Assembly: GCA_025936275.1 (NCBI GenBank)
Contig: JAICTR010000026.1
Span: 1 to 13,927 of the forward strand
Source of the DNA: Burkholderiales bacterium
Lineage (GTDB): Bacteria > Pseudomonadota > Gammaproteobacteria > Burkholderiales > Usitatibacteraceae
DNA: 13,927 nucleotides
Direction of reading: 5' to 3'
Within the stretch, counting starts at the first letter, position 1, and each line of letters starts with the position of its first letter. The notes below the pieces were generated by a model. That model was not told the origin of the DNA, ran no database searches, and saw only the letters and a program-made list of their open reading frames with translations. Below, in pieces: positions 13,909-13,927 of this stretch. Made by a program: the position numbers and the translations under genes.

Positions 13909-13927
13909 CTTGTAAATGATTGATCCG

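Noticed and set aside
13877..13927. Minus-strand open frame ending at TGA 13877 (reading RINHLQDLIENPLERQ), possibly the 3' end of an upstream gene
   Set aside because: It uses codons that are rare in this window (TTA, CTT, CAT, AAT) and cannot be assigned to a family. The window edge prevents a decision.

Overview
The window is a GC-rich, gene-dense bacterial chromosome segment. The GC-biased codon use, the guaB-guaA-tadA neighbourhood, a MetG with a fused C-terminal tRNA-binding domain and an E. coli-like DnaE all suggest a Betaproteobacterium. This is an inference from family knowledge and gene order, not a database match. No tRNA, rRNA, CRISPR array, transposase or phage gene is visible, so most of the window is ordinary core genome.

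Layout. On the plus strand are the 3' part of metG (1-1533), then a 326-base non-coding gap. The gap holds three tandem copies of a 47-bp hairpin-forming repeat (1540-1680) and a perfect 10-bp hairpin (1688-1711). Next come a small GGQ-domain ribosome-rescue-type protein (1860-2231) and an overlapping acylphosphatase gene, acyP (2224-2508). A degenerate palindromic element (2510-2562) separates these from everything that follows.

The rest is one co-directional minus-strand run. In transcription order it is guaB (13785-12325), guaA (to 10752), a zinc-free medium-chain oxidoreductase (10727-9801), tadA (9792-9346), dnaE (9285-5869), an atypical short-chain oxidoreductase (5846-5094), tcuA (5088-3685) and tcuB (3698-2565). 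Gaps are 5-60 bases or genes overlap. The one strong promoter is upstream of guaB: TTGTTC, 17 bp, TATAAT. GuaB and GuaA convert IMP to XMP to GMP. TadA makes inosine at tRNA position 34. DnaE is the replicative polymerase. TcuA and TcuB form a tricarballylate-to-cis-aconitate oxidation module that passes electrons to the membrane. The usual transporter (tcuC) and regulator (tcuR) are not in the window.

Most worth a second look are four items. guaA encodes its conserved ILILDFGSQ N-terminus but has no ATG, GTG or TTG in frame before it; an ATT with a well-placed AAGGA is the best candidate start. The 47-bp hairpin repeats follow metG. The SDR lacks the catalytic Tyr of the YxxxK motif. The GGQ protein carries an ArfB-like basic tail but lacks the ArfB insert. 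I did not find a convincing wholly new system.
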